A DNA stretch of 18,499 nt, taken from contig DBBW01000024.1 in the NCBI GenBank assembly GCA_002292405.1, forward strand, positions 73,531 through 92,029, written 5' to 3'. The notes below the pieces were generated by a model. The model saw nothing but the letters and a program-made list of their open reading frames with translations. It did no database searches and was not told the origin of the DNA. How positions within the stretch are numbered: the stretch's first letter is position 1; the number at the start of each line of letters is the position of its first letter. Below, in pieces: positions 1 to 6,689 of this stretch. The stretch is from Flavobacteriales bacterium UBA974 (GTDB lineage: Bacteria > Bacteroidota > Bacteroidia > Flavobacteriales_D > Sanyastnellaceae). A program made the translations under genes and the position numbers.

Positions 1-1529
1 GTTGTTGTGGCATCGTCCAAATTGATTCTAATGAAAACCTTATTCCCCCCAACAACGCTTTGGGAAGTTGGATGCAAATCCGAGATGTGGCGTATGATAA
101 ATCGGGTGAAATTTGGATCGCCAGTAGAATCGGTGGCCTACTCCGTCATGTCTATGACATCACTGAAGGTTCATTAGAAAACGGCATCTTCGCTCCCAAG
201 GGGCCCCCTATAGCTGATGTGCGTAAGATAGATTGTTGGAACGCTAACCTTTGGTTTGCCACAGGAGGAGTCGATGCAGCTTGGGATGGGAATTACAACT
301 CCGCAGGCATACACGGCCTCGTGGATGGGAATTGGGTAAGTGTGGAAGACGGCGAGGGAGAAAACGATATCCCCGGAATTCGAGACTACATCGCTGTGAG
401 CATAGACCCCACAAATCCCAATCACGTGATGTTAGGCTCTTATGAAGAAGGTTTAATAGAAGTGTTAGATGGCGAAATGGTGGGGCTTTACAACTCCTCT
501 AACAGTACTATTTCTGAAGGGAATTTCGGAGGAAGCCTGAGAACGGGCGTTTCTGGAGTCGACTTCGATAAAAATGGCAATCTCTGGTTTTCTAACTCCT
601 TTAGCGATACCCCTCTTCAAGTGCGACTTGCGAACGGTACCTTCATCCCTATGGATCTCGGCGGCGCAATAGGACCGACAGACAATGTCGCTGACGTCAT
701 GGTCACCCGAGACGGTTATGTTTGGGTCATCCTCCCCCGGGGTGGTGGCCTTCTTGTTTTCGATCCCAACGGTACTCCTGAAATAACTACCGACGACGAT
801 TGGCGCTTCCTCTCCACAGACCTCGAGGAGGGCAATCTACCTTCTAATTGGGTGTACTCTTTAGAAGAAGACCTCGATGGAGAAATTTGGATAGGCACGG
901 GTTCCGGTCCCGCAATTTTTTATCGATCAGCCTCCCTCTTTGAAAACGACAGCGAGACCACGGCTTCTCAAATCCTCATTAAGCAAGACGGAAATTACCA
1001 ATATCTGCTCGCTACGGAAACAGTTACCGCCACTATAATCGATGGGGGAAATCGCAAATGGCTGGGCACTTCTGGATCTGGCGTGTACGTCCTCAGTAAT
1101 GACGGCCTCACCATCGAGCATCAATTCTCCACTGAAAACAGCCCCCTCCCCTCCAACAACATCCTCGACATCGCTATCAACCAAGCGAACGGCGAGGTCT
1201 TTATCGCCACTTCTCGAGGAACCATCTCCTATCTGGGCGAAGCTACCAACTGGGACTCTGAGATGTCCAACATCTTCGTTTTCCCTAACCCCGTTGAGGC
1301 AGGTTATGAAGGAGTGATCACAGTTGATGGATTAGATTTCGAAACTACAGTCCACGTTACGGACGCTTCTGGGCGGCTAGTCGCTAAAGTCGAATCCATG
1401 GGAGGACGAGCTGTTTGGGATGGAAGATTTGATTCTGGCTTGCTGGCGCCGTATGGAGTGTACCTAATCTTTGCAGTCGATCGAGATGGGAAGACATCTG
1501 GGACGACTAAGCTGGCTATTACGAGATGA
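1..1529 (+). CDS. porZ: PorZ-like type IX secretion protein, 3' part (5' end outside window)
   Basis: The frame is open to the left edge (first full codon at base 3, 508 codons visible), so the gene starts upstream; the TTG at base 60 is internal. The visible part is mostly beta-propeller, with recurring two-component-regulator-propeller strands such as GEIWIAS, NLWFAT, NLWFSN, EIWIGTG and RKWLGT spaced along about 420 residues. The last ~85 residues form a sorting-type C-terminal domain: VFPNPV, then YEGVITVDGL, GRLVAKV, AVWDGR and GVYLIF, ending in KLAITR. This propeller-plus-retained-CTD architecture is that of PorZ, a cell-surface member of the PorU-PorV-PorQ-PorZ complex. In Porphyromonas it presents anionic LPS to the PorU sortase (family knowledge). 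A generic propeller protein secreted by T9SS is the alternative; the match of the CTD wording to PorZ makes that less likely. Its G+C, roughly half, is much higher than that of the cluster to the right. Confidence 0.8.
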   Translation, partial: CCGIVQIDSNENLIPPNNALGSWMQIRDVAYDKSGEIWIASRIGGLLRHVYDITEGSLENGIFAPKGPPIADVRKIDCWNANLWFATGGVDAAWDGNYNSAGIHGLVDGNWVSVEDGEGENDIPGIRDYIAVSIDPTNPNHVMLGSYEEGLIEVLDGEMVGLYNSSNSTISEGNFGGSLRTGVSGVDFDKNGNLWFSNSFSDTPLQVRLANGTFIPMDLGGAIGPTDNVADVMVTRDGYVWVILPRGGGLLVFDPNGTPEITTDDDWRFLSTDLEEGNLPSNWVYSLEEDLDGEIWIGTGSGPAIFYRSASLFENDSETTASQILIKQDGNYQYLLATETVTATIIDGGNRKWLGTSGSGVYVLSNDGLTIEHQFSTENSPLPSNNILDIAINQANGEVFIATSRGTISYLGEATNWDSEMSNIFVFPNPVEAGYEGVITVDGLDFETTVHVTDASGRLVAKVESMGGRAVWDGRFDSGLLAPYGVYLIFAVDRDGKTSGTTKLAITR

Positions 1530-2377
1530 GTCGTGGGAATGAAGTTGAGGTGACCCATGTATCGAAAAAAGCTGAGGTGACTTTGAAATCTGAAAAATCA
1601 CATTTGCACCTTCTTGGGATTCAATCTACTATTGCTTGGGAAAACCCTGAAGCTAATAGGTTGGATTTCGAAAAGCAGATTAGGGAAGGTGTTAAGAAAT
1701 TTCCCGAAACTGACTTAATAGTACTTCCCGAAGTTTTTACAACTGGTTTCACGATGAACCATTCCAAGATCGATTCATGGGAATCCCGAGATACTCTCAA
1801 TTGGATGACTCGACTCTCCTCAGAATTAAAAGTCGGACTTACAGGAAGTGTAACATTCAGGCTTAAAGACGGCACAGCTCGAAACAGAAGTCTCTTCGTT
1901 CGCCCTGATGGGTCATTTGAGTTTTACGATAAAAAACACCTGTTCTCTTTAGGTTCTAAAGATCAATTTTTCGAAAAAGGACTGGTGAAAAAGATCGTAG
2001 AATTCCGAGGTTGGAAAATTCTGCTACAAATCTGCTATGACCTCAGGTTTCCATGCTCTTCTCGAAACACACTTGAAGACAGATATGACATCGCACTCTA
2101 TGTCGCAAATTGGCATCAAGCTCGCATCAAGCATTGGCTAACCCTTCTCCAAGCCCGCGCAATTGAAAACCAGTGTTACGTGATGGGAGTCAACAGAACG
2201 GGTGCTGATGCAAATAGTATAATTTACCCGGGAGAAAGCTTTGCTGTTGATTTTTATGGAGGGATTCGCGACCAAGCCACACAAGACGATGTTGTACAAC
2301 TTGTATGTGACAGAAATGCTTTAGAAGATTTTAAAACCAAGTTTCCAGTACTGGAGGATGAGGACACATCAGACTAG
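1526..2377 (+). CDS. Nitrilase-superfamily omega-amidase (YafV-like)
   Basis: A 283-residue carbon-nitrogen hydrolase. The Glu-Lys-Cys triad is readable: Glu69 in VLPEVFTTGF, Lys136 in YDKKHLF and Cys170 in LLQICYDLRFP. Later family segments NWHQAR (195-200) and QARAIENQCYV (209-219) are also present. This subfamily (YafV/Nit2) deaminates omega-amides such as alpha-ketoglutaramate, a cytosolic metabolite-repair and methionine-salvage role; the exact substrate is inferred. The ATG at 1526 overlaps the porZ stop (ATGA), which suggests translational coupling. Family similarity begins only near residue 25 (LHLLGIQ), so the first ~24 residues are an unusual extension. No in-frame ATG lies between, so the true start may be this ATG or a rarer codon downstream. 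Confidence 0.87.
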   Translation: MSRGNEVEVTHVSKKAEVTLKSEKSHLHLLGIQSTIAWENPEANRLDFEKQIREGVKKFPETDLIVLPEVFTTGFTMNHSKIDSWESRDTLNWMTRLSSELKVGLTGSVTFRLKDGTARNRSLFVRPDGSFEFYDKKHLFSLGSKDQFFEKGLVKKIVEFRGWKILLQICYDLRFPCSSRNTLEDRYDIALYVANWHQARIKHWLTLLQARAIENQCYVMGVNRTGADANSIIYPGESFAVDFYGGIRDQATQDDVVQLVCDRNALEDFKTKFPVLEDEDTSD

Positions 2378-2422
2378 TCAAATCTGGATTTAAATACGAA
2401 AGAGATAATTCCTCTAGGTTGA

Positions 2423-2459
2423 TATTTTTAAAGACTACAGTCTGTAGTCTTCAAAAATA
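2423..2459. repeat. Long inverted repeat after the omega-amidase gene
   Basis: Perfect 10-bp arms AAGACTACAG (2431-2440) and CTGTAGTCTT (2442-2451) surround one base. After one mismatched pair the dyad continues for 7 more base pairs through T-rich and A-rich flanks. It lies 46 bases after the omega-amidase stop. It may end the porZ operon transcript, but the T-run is on the upstream side and the A-run downstream on both strands, which is opposite to a canonical intrinsic terminator. It could equally be a recombinase or regulator site at the boundary of the AT-rich segment. Confidence 0.6.
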
Positions 2460-2510
2460 AATCTATAACTTATTAAAAACTAGGTAATTAACTTTTTTAT
2501 TTAAAGAAAA

Positions 2511-2629
2511 TAACGTATATTTATATATAATAGTTCGTTATATTTTTATTCTGAAATCGTTAAATGATTAAAAAAAATACGCTATATACATGTTAAATAT
2601 TTTTAATAACGTACGTTAAATGCACGTTA
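2511..2629. repeat. Cluster of six CGTTA/TAACG words upstream of the integrase
   Basis: In about 120 very AT-rich bases, the pentamer CGTTA or its complement TAACG occurs at 2511, 2536, 2558, 2607, 2614 and 2625. Two copies form the 12-bp perfect palindrome TAACGTACGTTA at 2607-2618, which ends one base before the integrase ATG at 2620; another copy lies inside the first codons. The arrangement suggests binding sites for the recombinase (arm-type sites) or for an autoregulator. The role is inferred; the words themselves are directly visible. Confidence 0.45.
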
Positions 2630-3636
2630 ATTTTTACAAAAAGCCTCAAATACAAGTCAATAATTCTCATTCAAAAATAGGAAATGGGACCTTATTTCTG
2701 GAATATTTAAGTGAATTTATTGCAAATTCTGCTACAAAAAGAGTCAAAGGATATGGGACTGTGGGTTTGGCATACAATACTATTAGAACCTATAAATCAC
2801 TTTATAGGATCACTCAAGAATATGAACTTGAGAAATCTCAGATATTATATCTCAGTTCAATTAATAAAAATACCGCTGAATCTTTCACTCGATTTCTGAA
2901 AATAGAGAAACAATACAGTGATAATTATTGCGGTCAATTGCTTAAATTATTGAAGATTATTTTAAGGGATGCAGAGAAAAGTGGGTTTGCTATTCACCCC
3001 TATTCAAATTATATAGAATCCTTCAAACAGAAAAGTTCAGATCGGATCATTCATTTTTTGAATCCAGAAGAAATAAAGATTCTAAAAGGGTTAGAAAGAA
3101 TCCGAAGTGATTTAGAAGATAGCTATAAATGGTTTCTTATTGGTCTCTCTATTGGGCAAAGGGTGTCTGATTTGTTAAGTCTCAAACCCAGTAATATTCG
3201 AAAAGCTACTAATGGACTTTACATTGATATCATGCAACAGAAAACAAAGAAAGCCATTACCATTGGCGTGGCAGATCCGCTGGTGATATCTCTATTAGAA
3301 AATAAATTTCCAAAAGCTCTTTCTCAAGTGGCTTTTAACAAGCAAATTAAACTGATTTGTAAAATTGCAGAAATTAGCGAAGTTGTTCGTGGTTTCAAAA
3401 ACAATCCTAAAACCAGAAGAAAGGAAATCGTTGAAGCGCCTAAATATGAATTTGTAACCTCACATATTATGAGAAGGTCTTTTGCGTCTAATTATTATGG
3501 AAAAATTGAAACTCCACTTCTGATGAACATAACCGGACACACCAAAGAGAGTACGTTTCTAACTTACATTGGTACGCATCAGAACAAAGATGCATTGGCT
3601 GATTTGTTTATGGAAAAAGCGGGGGTTATTTGGTAG
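2620..3636 (+). CDS. Tyrosine recombinase / site-specific integrase
   Basis: A 338-residue integrase of the type common on Bacteroidota islands. It has a SAM-like N-terminal core-binding domain (about 20-130) and a C-terminal catalytic domain (about 145-330). The catalytic set is complete: Arg181 in GQRVSDLLSL, a beta-hairpin lysine near 208 in QQKTKK, His282 and Arg285 in SHIMRRSF, His307 in GHTKEST, and the nucleophile Tyr316 in FLTYIG. It should therefore be active for strand exchange through a 3'-phosphotyrosine. It lies at the junction between the G+C-richer backbone and the AT-rich polysaccharide region, but no tRNA gene or att duplication is visible in the window. The ATG at 2620 directly follows a palindrome, and no Bacteroidota-type TAnnTTTG promoter box is visible upstream. 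Its last 11 bp overlap the convergent small gene. An invertase that switches a promoter is possible, but I see no paired invertible repeats. Confidence 0.9.
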   Translation: MHVNFYKKPQIQVNNSHSKIGNGTLFLEYLSEFIANSATKRVKGYGTVGLAYNTIRTYKSLYRITQEYELEKSQILYLSSINKNTAESFTRFLKIEKQYSDNYCGQLLKLLKIILRDAEKSGFAIHPYSNYIESFKQKSSDRIIHFLNPEEIKILKGLERIRSDLEDSYKWFLIGLSIGQRVSDLLSLKPSNIRKATNGLYIDIMQQKTKKAITIGVADPLVISLLENKFPKALSQVAFNKQIKLICKIAEISEVVRGFKNNPKTRRKEIVEAPKYEFVTSHIMRRSFASNYYGKIETPLLMNITGHTKESTFLTYIGTHQNKDALADLFMEKAGVIW

Positions 3637-3922
3637 GGTCACGGTCTTTATCAAAGAGATCTTGATTATCAATTTCCTTAAGTTTGTCCAGGGTAAACTG
3701 ATCTCTTACTGATTTAGTTTTCGGGAAAATATAATTGGATAGCGTAACAAATAATTTGACACGCTCCGTTTTTGTTAAACTTTTTTGATTTACCAAGAGC
3801 TCATCTAGAATTTCTTCATACAACAGCTCCATCTTTTGTTTAATCGTAGACTCCTCTTTTTTTGCTGGACCTCTTTTAGATTTCTTTCCTGCATTACGAG
3901 CTGTTTTTGGATCAAAAGGCAT
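3626..3922 (-). CDS. Small basic protein of unknown function
   Basis: 98 residues, not assigned to a named family. The N-terminus (7-22) is rich in Lys/Arg and Gly/Ala (TARNAGKKSKRGPAKK), like the disordered DNA-binding leaders of some phage small-terminase-like proteins. The rest is predicted largely helical, with the segment KTERVKLFVTLSNYIFPK (51-68) standing out as well ordered. There is no signal peptide and no cysteine. It converges on the integrase with an 11-bp tail overlap, so the two transcripts are antisense at their ends. It begins 44 bases after the stop of the cytidylyltransferase remnant, so it could have been the last gene of that operon or an independent gene. A DNA-binding accessory role is inference only. 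Confidence 0.65.
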   Translation of the reverse strand: MPFDPKTARNAGKKSKRGPAKKEESTIKQKMELLYEEILDELLVNQKSLTKTERVKLFVTLSNYIFPKTKSVRDQFTLDKLKEIDNQDLFDKDRDPTK

Positions 3923-3947
3923 GTATCGTAAAATTTAAAAGTGAATT

Positions 3948-3955
3948 CAAATTTA
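3948..3955 (-). promoter_or_regulatory. Possible Bacteroidota -7 box for the small basic gene
   Basis: On the minus strand the bases read TAAATTTG, matching the TAnnTTTG -7 consensus of Bacteroidota sigma factors. The box lies about 26 bases before the ATG of the small gene. No convincing TTG-type -33 element is found at the expected spacing, so this is a weak call in AT-rich sequence. Confidence 0.25.
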
Positions 3956-3966
3956 ACTAAAATAAT

Positions 3967-4099
3967 TTACGTTTTTAATAACCAGCTACTGGACTGTATT
4001 TTATCTCCCAAACCATCAATCAAAGAGATTCCCATTTGATCACATATTAATTTCTCAGGAATGGTGTTATTATTTTGATCACCACCATTTGCAAAACAC
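3967..4099 (-). pseudogene. 3' fragment of a cytidylyltransferase-like gene
   Basis: This minus-strand frame has no start but ends in a normal TAA at 3967-3969. It encodes about 43 residues: FANGGDQNNNTIPEK, then a helix with LICDQMGISLIDG, then GLGDKIQSSSWLL and KT. The order (A)NGGD ... N-T-IPE ... C..(L/M)GI ... G-GDKIQSSSWL is the C-terminal signature of small cytidylyltransferase-like (nucleotidyltransferase-fold) proteins that activate sugar- or polyol-phosphates. The 5' part, including the HxGH active site, is absent: the frame runs directly into the end of the IS3 remnant at about 4100. It is co-directional with the polysaccharide operon and was probably its next gene. The family call rests on motif memory and was not searched. 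Confidence 0.6.
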
Positions 4100-4765
4100 T
4101 GATGTTATTTGTAATGCTCCCAATTCTTCGACCGAGAATGTGTTAAAGTTAGTTTGATTTTGCTGGTAAGTCAAGTTGCCTATTTGAGTTCATTATATTG
4201 TTTATCTGGTGTTTCGTATTTCTACGGTTGATGAGGTCTCTCGTAGTTGTAGAGCTGAAAGTATTCAGAGAGTCCTTCGCCGAATGCCGTAAAGGGGTCT
4301 GTCGTAAATCACTTTATCGATAATCTCCATCTGATCAAAGTTTATTGCAGACTAGAATACAGGCTTATAATACAGCCTCGATCGACTAATACTAAGAAGC
4401 TCGTATTGCATGCTGTTACTAATAGATTCCATTTGTGTATCAACCATCATCTGTCTTAAGCTAATGGTCAACTCTCGCCAAGATCTTTTTACAAAGTCGA
4501 ACTGGACCTGCAGGCATACAATCTTCTTATAGAGCTTGTCTTCAACCTTCTCACTCTCTTTAGAAGATGTCTTGAAAGAGCCGTAGGGTGGATCTAAAAA
4601 CGTGTAGTTAATTGCTAGATAGTCTCACTCTCGGTAAGAGAGGCAAGGACAACTTGAGTTTTAAATTTTAAAATGAATTTTCTTCAGTTTCTTTTCATTG
4701 TCATAGAGTAAATCTAAGTCAGAATTTCAACTTAGCTCTCTGTCAGAATTATCGGGAGGACGTCA
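4100..4765 (-). mobile_element. Decayed, internally deleted IS3-family element
   Basis: A remnant of about 666 bp, where an intact IS3-family element would be roughly 1.2-1.5 kb. Both transposase reading frames are recognisable on the minus strand. The right terminus reads inward TGACGTCCTCCCGATAATTC (from 4765). Near the other end, 4117-4155 carries a related stretch (CTCCC, AATTCT, GAC, GAGA, TAAAGTT in the same order), consistent with imperfect terminal inverted repeats. The exact left end (about 4100) is uncertain and I see no clear target duplication. The element separates the TIM-barrel gene from the cytidylyltransferase fragment. Confidence 0.7.
4180..4704 (-). pseudogene. IS3-family transposase OrfA/OrfB remnant with stops, frameshift and large deletion
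   Basis: Reading the minus strand from 4704, an OrfA-like start gives MTMKRN, stop, RKFILKFKTQVVLASLTESE, stop, then IHPTALSRHLLKR, which matches the helix-turn-helix N-terminus of IS3 OrfA. A frameshift leads into KVEDKLYKKIVCLQVQFDFV, the OrfA leucine-zipper end. OrfB-like sequence follows (QYELLSISRSRLYYKPV, stop, then IYDRPLYGIRR). Near 4275-4290 the sequence jumps directly to GLSEYFQLYNYERPHQP, the OrfB C-terminus. The whole DDE integrase core is therefore missing. The frame ends at 4180. The element cannot transpose on its own. Confidence 0.8.
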
Positions 4766-5611
4766 CTCTTTTATTTTAAATAAGTCAAAATTAGCTTTTA
4801 TATTTTCTAGTCGTGAACTCCCAAAAACAATATAATCTAATTTGAGTTTCTTTATGTAATTTATTGAAGAAGGAATATTAGCAGCACCGCTTGAAAAAAC
4901 ACTCATTCCCATCAACTTATACTTGGGCCTCATTTCTATAAAAGACTCAACAGCGTCTAGAGAAGGAAAAACATTAAATCCTTCCTTATTTATATTAAAA
5001 CAAACAACCAAATCTTTTAACCAATTTGCATCTTGTTCATTTTTTAAAAGTTTATCAAACATAATTGGGTTTAATGTTATAATCCCTGGTTTATAACCCA
5101 TTTTGCTTACCGATTTAATGTACTCAATTAAAATATCACCACGTCCCATACCCATTAACAAGTCAGTAATTATATTCTGCATATAAATATAGCTTCCTTT
5201 TTTTAAATTTTTAGGTACTTCTAGATTTAATGCAAGAGGGGTTATACTCTTTAAGTTTTGTGTTGCTACTAGTTTAATTCCTCCAATGAGGTTTTTAATA
5301 AAAGAAGTGTTTTTGATAATATGCCCAAATAAACTCATCATTCCTCTTTCATTTACCATGCTAGCATACTTATGTGGATAAGGGATGCTATAATGAATTT
5401 CTTTACTACTATCAAACTTAGTTGTAGTAATAAGTTCATAGCCCTTGTCGTTGGAATTTATCATGAAACCATCCATGCCCACGGATAATGAATTTCTTAT
5501 AAATATTTCTATCTTTTTTGTTGTATCAAATTTTAACTTCGTTTGTACACCTTTTTCAAGATCAAAATGATTTACTCCAAAAAATTGATTATCTCCCAGT
5601 ATTATCTTCAT
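4763..5611 (-). CDS. TIM-barrel-like protein of unknown function, polysaccharide-cluster type
   Basis: 282 residues, cytosolic, no membrane segment. The start is distinctive: strand 1 followed by LGDNQFFGVNH (5-15). The C-terminal region LDYIVFGSSRLENIKANF (258-275) recalls the closing strand and helix of aldo/keto-reductase barrels, and MGMSVFSSGAANIPSS (234-249) also looks barrel-like. I do not see a clear aldo/keto reductase Asp-Tyr-Lys-His tetrad, so I do not call it a reductase. It overlaps the upstream Gfo/Idh/MocA gene by 23 bp, which suggests paired function on one substrate. Oddity: its stop codon TGA (4763-4765) is also the first three bases of the IS3-remnant terminus, so the natural C-terminus may have been altered or shortened by the insertion. 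Confidence 0.75.
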   Translation of the reverse strand: MKIILGDNQFFGVNHFDLEKGVQTKLKFDTTKKIEIFIRNSLSVGMDGFMINSNDKGYELITTTKFDSSKEIHYSIPYPHKYASMVNERGMMSLFGHIIKNTSFIKNLIGGIKLVATQNLKSITPLALNLEVPKNLKKGSYIYMQNIITDLLMGMGRGDILIEYIKSVSKMGYKPGIITLNPIMFDKLLKNEQDANWLKDLVVCFNINKEGFNVFPSLDAVESFIEMRPKYKLMGMSVFSSGAANIPSSINYIKKLKLDYIVFGSSRLENIKANFDLFKIKE

Positions 5612-6542
5612 TATTTACGATTTTGTCAATTAAAATATTAACTTTTAAAGCATCATTTACATCTGCCATTATTTTCCGATCTCCAAGTAAATCTAACATT
5701 TGAGCTGTAAAATCAACACCTCTAAGGTAAAAAGGAACCGTTTTGGCTAAGTCTGTTACTGCAATTTTTTCTATAAATTTTCCATTAATATTATATTTAT
5801 TTATTTGCTGTTGGTCTATAGAGTATTTGAAACCATCCTTCATTTCTATTTCTAAACCAAAAATAGGTTTTCTAATATCTTTCTTAACCCAATTAAAATA
5901 CAGTGAAACAAAAATATCACTTTTTGTTTTTAATGTTGCTTCAACAACATCATCAATATCAGAAACTATAGATTCTTTTTTGGAACTTAGAACCTGAATT
6001 TGATCATTGCCAACAATGTATAGGATTAAATCAATAACATGAGATCCCATTTCATTTAAAACACCTGAAAATTCGCCATTTCGCCAACCTGTAGGCTTTT
6101 TCTCAATCGTGTTGCTAATATATTGCCCATGAATAGATTTAATATCTTGAGAATTAATATTAGATTTAACCCATTGAATACAAGGATTAAAACGAAGTAC
6201 ATAACCTATGTTAATATTACTGGATTCGGAAATATTCTCCAGCTTAATATTTGTATAACCTCCAAAAGGTTTCTCAACAAATATTTGTTTATCACCTCTT
6301 CTTACACTTTTTTCAAGAAGTTGAAGATGTATAGAAGGAGGTGTTGTAATTAAAGTAATGTCAAAGGAATCTTTTAAAGTTGAATCATCAGCATAAAATT
6401 TTGCTTTAATATTTTTCTTTAGAATCGACCTTAGTATTTTGTTGGGTTCAATCACTGAAAAATTATGGTCCGGGTTTAAACCATTTAGTATAGAAAAATG
6501 AGTTAAACCCATTCTTCCAAAACCGTAAATTAAAATTTTCAT
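5589..6542 (-). CDS. Gfo/Idh/MocA-family NAD(P)-dependent sugar oxidoreductase
   Basis: 317 residues. The N-terminal Rossmann fold begins with IYGFGRMG (5-12, GxGxxG type). The family cofactor/active-site motif VEKPFGG is at 89-95, with catalytic-type Lys91. A C-terminal substrate domain contains NEMGSHVIDLI (163-173), which carries the usual conserved histidine and aspartate. Members oxidise or reduce hydroxyls on nucleotide sugars, inositols and related polyols; in polysaccharide clusters they often make 3-keto or uronamide intermediates. The substrate here is unknown. It overlaps the following TIM-barrel gene by 23 bp, pointing to coupled translation and sequential reactions. It is separated from the DUF354 gene upstream by 147 AT-rich bases with no obvious promoter. 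Confidence 0.85.
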   Translation of the reverse strand: MKILIYGFGRMGLTHFSILNGLNPDHNFSVIEPNKILRSILKKNIKAKFYADDSTLKDSFDITLITTPPSIHLQLLEKSVRRGDKQIFVEKPFGGYTNIKLENISESSNINIGYVLRFNPCIQWVKSNINSQDIKSIHGQYISNTIEKKPTGWRNGEFSGVLNEMGSHVIDLILYIVGNDQIQVLSSKKESIVSDIDDVVEATLKTKSDIFVSLYFNWVKKDIRKPIFGLEIEMKDGFKYSIDQQQINKYNINGKFIEKIAVTDLAKTVPFYLRGVDFTAQMLDLLGDRKIMADVNDALKVNILIDKIVNNEDNTGR

Positions 6543-6689
6543 GTTATATTTATATTTGTAATTAATTAAGGCTTTAAGTTATATTTAATATTAATGAGGA
6601 TTCCACTAATGAGTATAATTTATAACATATTATTATAACCTAAAAAAGTAATTTCTTTGATTTGGAAACTTACATTTTACTAGTAAAAA

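Noticed and set aside
60..62. TTG as the start of the first gene
   Set aside because: The frame stays open to the left edge and the upstream codons read as sensible protein, so the gene is truncated by the window.
174..1558. Several open frames of 60-90 codons opposite or shifted against porZ
   Set aside because: They are shadows of the real coding frame, with low-complexity or Ser/Arg-rich translations and no family features.
2378..3640. tRNA gene or direct-repeat att sites beside the integrase
   Set aside because: I found no cloverleaf-like sequence and no matching direct repeats within the window; the second end of any island is not covered.
4560..4640. Minus-strand peptide LDPPYGS resembling the DPPY motif of DNA methyltransferases
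   Set aside because: It lies in a shifted frame of the IS3 OrfA remnant, where the other frame gives IHPTALSRHLLKR as expected for OrfA. No methyltransferase context exists.
6675..6688. Palindrome TTTTACTAGTAAAA directly after the DUF354 stop
   Set aside because: Short and AT-only except for the centre; expected by chance in such AT-rich DNA and weak as a terminator.
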